From: an uncultured Paraprevotella sp.
GTDB taxonomy: Bacteria > Bacteroidota > Bacteroidia > Bacteroidales > Bacteroidaceae
Assembly: GCA_910586505.1 (NCBI GenBank)
Contig: CAJUGV010000005.1
Span: 1-64,000, forward strand
Length of the DNA: 64,000 nucleotides
Direction: 5' to 3'
The translations under genes were made by a program, and so were the position numbers. Of this stretch, positions 62,155 to 64,000 are shown piece by piece. Below the pieces are notes generated by a model. The model saw nothing but the letters and a program-made list of their open reading frames with translations, was not told the DNA's origin and did not search any database. How positions within the stretch are numbered: the stretch's first letter is position 1; each line of letters opens with the position of its first letter.

Positions 62155-62411
62155 ATAAAAAAACGGTGTTTCGAGCATGATTTGTCTTAAAAAGAGGAGA
62201 GAAAGGGTAGGGTGCGGGCCGGAAGAACAGACGGTGCAAGCCCCGTTCCATGCAGGAGACTGTCGGGAGATCGGTGAGCGGAAGGTGAATGTGGCGGGAG
62301 GTTTTTGATGAAGGGGGCTTTGAGGACGTTTAAGGTTGGCCGGGCGGAATGAAGAGCAGAAGTCTGTTTCCCGTACCGGAAGTGCGGCCGCGGTCAGATG
62401 CCGTAAAAACC
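62155..62411. other. Intergenic region without a recognisable gene
   Basis: Upstream of the DUF362 promoter. Only short open frames without motifs are seen on either strand. Confidence 0.45.
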
Positions 62412-62499
62412 GTCCGCACGGCTGCAAAAAGTCGTGCGCAGTAAAATAAAAAATGAACCGCAGTAAAATTTAAAATCGTGCCCATGAAATTTTGCACCG
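62412..62499 (+). repeat. Intergenic 22-bp-phased repeat array, copy D
   Basis: Units start at 62412 (GTCCGCACGGC), 62434 (GTGCGCAGTAAAATAAAAAA), 62456 (AACCGCAGTAAAATTTAAAA) and 62478 (GTGCCCATGAAATTTT), each exactly 22 bp apart. Units 62434 and 47304 share GTGCGCAGTAAAAT. Both flanking genes are on the minus strand. Confidence 0.72.
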
Positions 62500-62544
62500 T
62501 AGCCGAGGGGGTGAAATGTCCTTTTGATGCGGCATTGGCAGAAG

Positions 62545-62578
62545 GCCGCAGGCAGCCCGAATGCCGGCAGCCTGCGGC
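62545..62578. other. Inverted repeat downstream of dapL
   Basis: GCCGCAGGC (62545-62553) and GCCTGCGGC (62570-62578) form a GC-rich hairpin with a 16-base loop that itself contains GCC/GGC pairs. No T tract follows, so it may be a secondary or accessory transcription barrier. Confidence 0.45.
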
Positions 62579-62592
62579 TTGTTTAGGTAGGG

Positions 62593-62622
62593 AGAAAAGT
62601 AGCCTCGGAAGCGACTTTTCTT
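62593..62622 (-). terminator. Terminator of the dapF-dapL operon
   Basis: AGAAAAGTAGC pairs with GCGACTTTTCT (one mismatch) around CTCGGAA, with the T run inside the stem on the minus strand, 9 bp after the dapL stop. Confidence 0.6.
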
Positions 62623-62630
62623 TCAGTATG

Positions 62631-63863
62631 CTATATTTTGTTTTTTATGCGCCGCATGGCCTCCATGCAGTCTTCTCTTTTGCCGAATGCCGTGAGGCGC
62701 AGGTAGCCCTCGCCGCTCGGACCGAATCCCACTCCGGGGGTGCCGATTACGTGGGCCTCATAGAGCAGTTGTTCGAAAAAACGCCATGAACTTGTTCCGG
62801 CGGGAGCTTGCAACCACAGATAAGGAGCGTTGATGCCGCCGTAGACCTTGAAACCGACGGCTTGAAGTCCTTCGCGCATGAGGCGTGCGTTTTCCATATA
62901 ATAGTCGATCACGGTTTTTACCTCTTGCTTGCCTTCCGGACTGTAGATGGCTTCTGCGCCTCGTTGGGATATGTAGCTCGTTCCGTTGAATTTGGTACAT
63001 TGGCGTCTGTTCCATAACGGATTGAGCGGTACGCGCTCGTCTCCGTTGAGGGTGAAGGCCGTAAGCTCTTTCGGCACTATGGTATAGCCGCAGCGTACTC
63101 CCGTGAAGCCGGCTGTTTTGGAAAAACTCCGGAATTCGATGGCGCAGCGTTTCGCTCCCTTGATTTCGTAAATCGAGTGGGGAACGTGGTCTTCTCGGAT
63201 ATAAGCCTCATAGGCGGCATCGAAGAAAATGAGGGTGTCGTTGGCCAGAGCATAGTCTACCCATTTCTTCAGTTCCGTCTTGGTCAGAGTGGTTCCCGTC
63301 GGATTGTTGGGATAGCACAGATAGATAATGTCTATGCGTTTGTCGGGAATCCGAGGGATAAAGTCGTTCTCTGCCGTGCAGGGCAGGTAAGTGACGTTGC
63401 TCCACATGCCGTTGCCGTCTCTCTGTCCGGCTCGTCCGCACATGATGTTGCTGTCTACATAAACAGGATAGACGGGGTCGGTCACTCCCATGCTGTTGTC
63501 CCACCGAAGGATTTCACCGATGTTGCCCGTGTCGCTTTTGGCGCCGTCGTTGATGAATACCTCCGAAGGACTGAGGCTTACTCCGCGCGGGGCAAAATCA
63601 TGTTTAAGAATCGCTTCTATCAGGAAGTCGTAACCCTGCTCCGGTCCGTAGCCGCGGAAAGTTTCGGCCTGAGCCATGTCGTCTACGGCCTTGTGCATGG
63701 CTCTGATACAGGCTTCCGGAAGCGGGCGGGTCACGTCGCCAATGCCTAGTCGGATAAGTTCTGTTCCCGGATGGGTTACCTTAAACATATTGACTTTCTT
63801 GGCGATATCCGAGAACAGATAGCTTCCCGGAAGTTTCAGGTAATGTTCGTTGACTAATGCCAT
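62631..63863 (-). CDS. dapL: LL-diaminopimelate aminotransferase
   Basis: PLP enzyme converting tetrahydrodipicolinate directly to LL-diaminopimelate, the one-step route to the peptidoglycan cross-link amino acid and lysine. The 410-aa protein starts with NEHYLKLPGSYLFSDIAKKVN and shows RLGIGDVTRPLPEACI, YLCYPNNPTGTTLTK, FFDAAYEAYI and SFSKTAGFTGVRCGY, whose lysine binds PLP. Lengths and motifs are typical of DapL. It follows dapF by 14 bp, matching the order of the pathway. Confidence 0.97.
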   Translation of the reverse strand: MALVNEHYLKLPGSYLFSDIAKKVNMFKVTHPGTELIRLGIGDVTRPLPEACIRAMHKAVDDMAQAETFRGYGPEQGYDFLIEAILKHDFAPRGVSLSPSEVFINDGAKSDTGNIGEILRWDNSMGVTDPVYPVYVDSNIMCGRAGQRDGNGMWSNVTYLPCTAENDFIPRIPDKRIDIIYLCYPNNPTGTTLTKTELKKWVDYALANDTLIFFDAAYEAYIREDHVPHSIYEIKGAKRCAIEFRSFSKTAGFTGVRCGYTIVPKELTAFTLNGDERVPLNPLWNRRQCTKFNGTSYISQRGAEAIYSPEGKQEVKTVIDYYMENARLMREGLQAVGFKVYGGINAPYLWLQAPAGTSSWRFFEQLLYEAHVIGTPGVGFGPSGEGYLRLTAFGKREDCMEAMRRIKNKI

Positions 63864-63877
63864 ATTGTGTAGGTTGG

Positions 63878-64000
63878 TTAAATGTCAGTGTCAATCACTC
63901 CATCGAATACTTTGGTGGCCGGACCGTTCATGAATACGTGGCCGTTTGTTCTGTTCCATTCCACAGTGAGCGTGCCTCCGTCCATGTGGATGATTGTTTT
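63878..64000 (-). CDS. dapF: Diaminopimelate epimerase, C-terminal end only
   Basis: The last 40 codons are in the window; the start lies beyond the right edge. The visible end, IIHMDGGTLTVEWNRTNG, then HVFMNGPATKVFDGVIDTDI, matches the DapF terminus (GGxLxIEW...V.MxGPAxxVFxG). DapF makes meso-diaminopimelate from the LL form produced by the adjacent dapL product. Confidence 0.88.
   Translation of the reverse strand, partial: KTIIHMDGGTLTVEWNRTNGHVFMNGPATKVFDGVIDTDI

Overview
The window is a chromosomal segment from a member of the order Bacteroidales. The evidence is the Bacteroidetes-type promoter -7 element (TAnnTTTG, sometimes with TTTG about 20 bp upstream) ahead of many genes, family members typical of the phylum (DapL, DUF4290, DUF4250, DUF6057, GH97, a fucIAK-mutarotase-fucP operon), and core parts of the type IX secretion system (T9SS): PorU, PorV and SprA. 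The T9SS genes and a fairly high GC content point away from ordinary Bacteroides and towards groups such as Paraprevotella/Prevotellaceae, Parabacteroides or Tannerella; I cannot name the genus. No insertion sequence, phage, CRISPR array or integrase was seen.

Layout. 1-8.3 kb: end of a tRNA-Val, then purB, an rRNA pseudouridine synthase with an RGG-like head, asnS, a GNAT acetyltransferase, and the translation cluster rplM-rpsI-rpsB-tsf with two structured leaders. 8.4-14.6 kb: an operon of a fumarylacetoacetate-hydrolase-family gene, porU, porV and ispF. 14.6-27.8 kb: a fucose locus made of an AraC-type regulator (minus strand), the divergent operon fucI-fucA-fucK-mutarotase-fucP, and two tandem GH29 alpha-L-fucosidases, the second carrying about 650 extra residues of accessory domains. 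27.8-36 kb: two divergent housekeeping operons, yicC-gmk-small membrane protein-nadD and tsaB-DUF4290-murA-rimM-dxr-rseP. 36-47 kb: small genes, a lipoprotein, a CCA-adding enzyme, and ruvA-sprA. 47.5-52.4 kb: an operon of a DUF6057 membrane protein, a PD40/CXXCH protein and a double SGNH esterase. 52.5-56.2 kb: etfB-etfA-acyl-CoA dehydrogenase. 56.3-62.1 kb: GH97, an alpha/alpha-barrel glycosidase-like protein and a DUF362 protein. 62.6-64 kb: dapL and the end of dapF.

How parts work together. Secreted fucosidases release L-fucose, FucP imports it, and FucI, FucK and FucA convert it to lactaldehyde and dihydroxyacetone phosphate. The promoters of fucI and of both fucosidase genes share a two-box direct repeat (GATATARTCCTATT-like, 21 bp apart, box 2 starting 33-34 bp before the -7 element). 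This suggests one regulon, probably run by the adjacent AraC-type protein. PorU, PorV and SprA are surface-export parts.

The least explained feature is a family of four intergenic arrays (near 4.56, 21.83, 47.30 and 62.43 kb). They are built of contiguous 22-bp units of the form GTGCGCA + A/T tract, all in the same orientation whatever the direction of the flanking genes.
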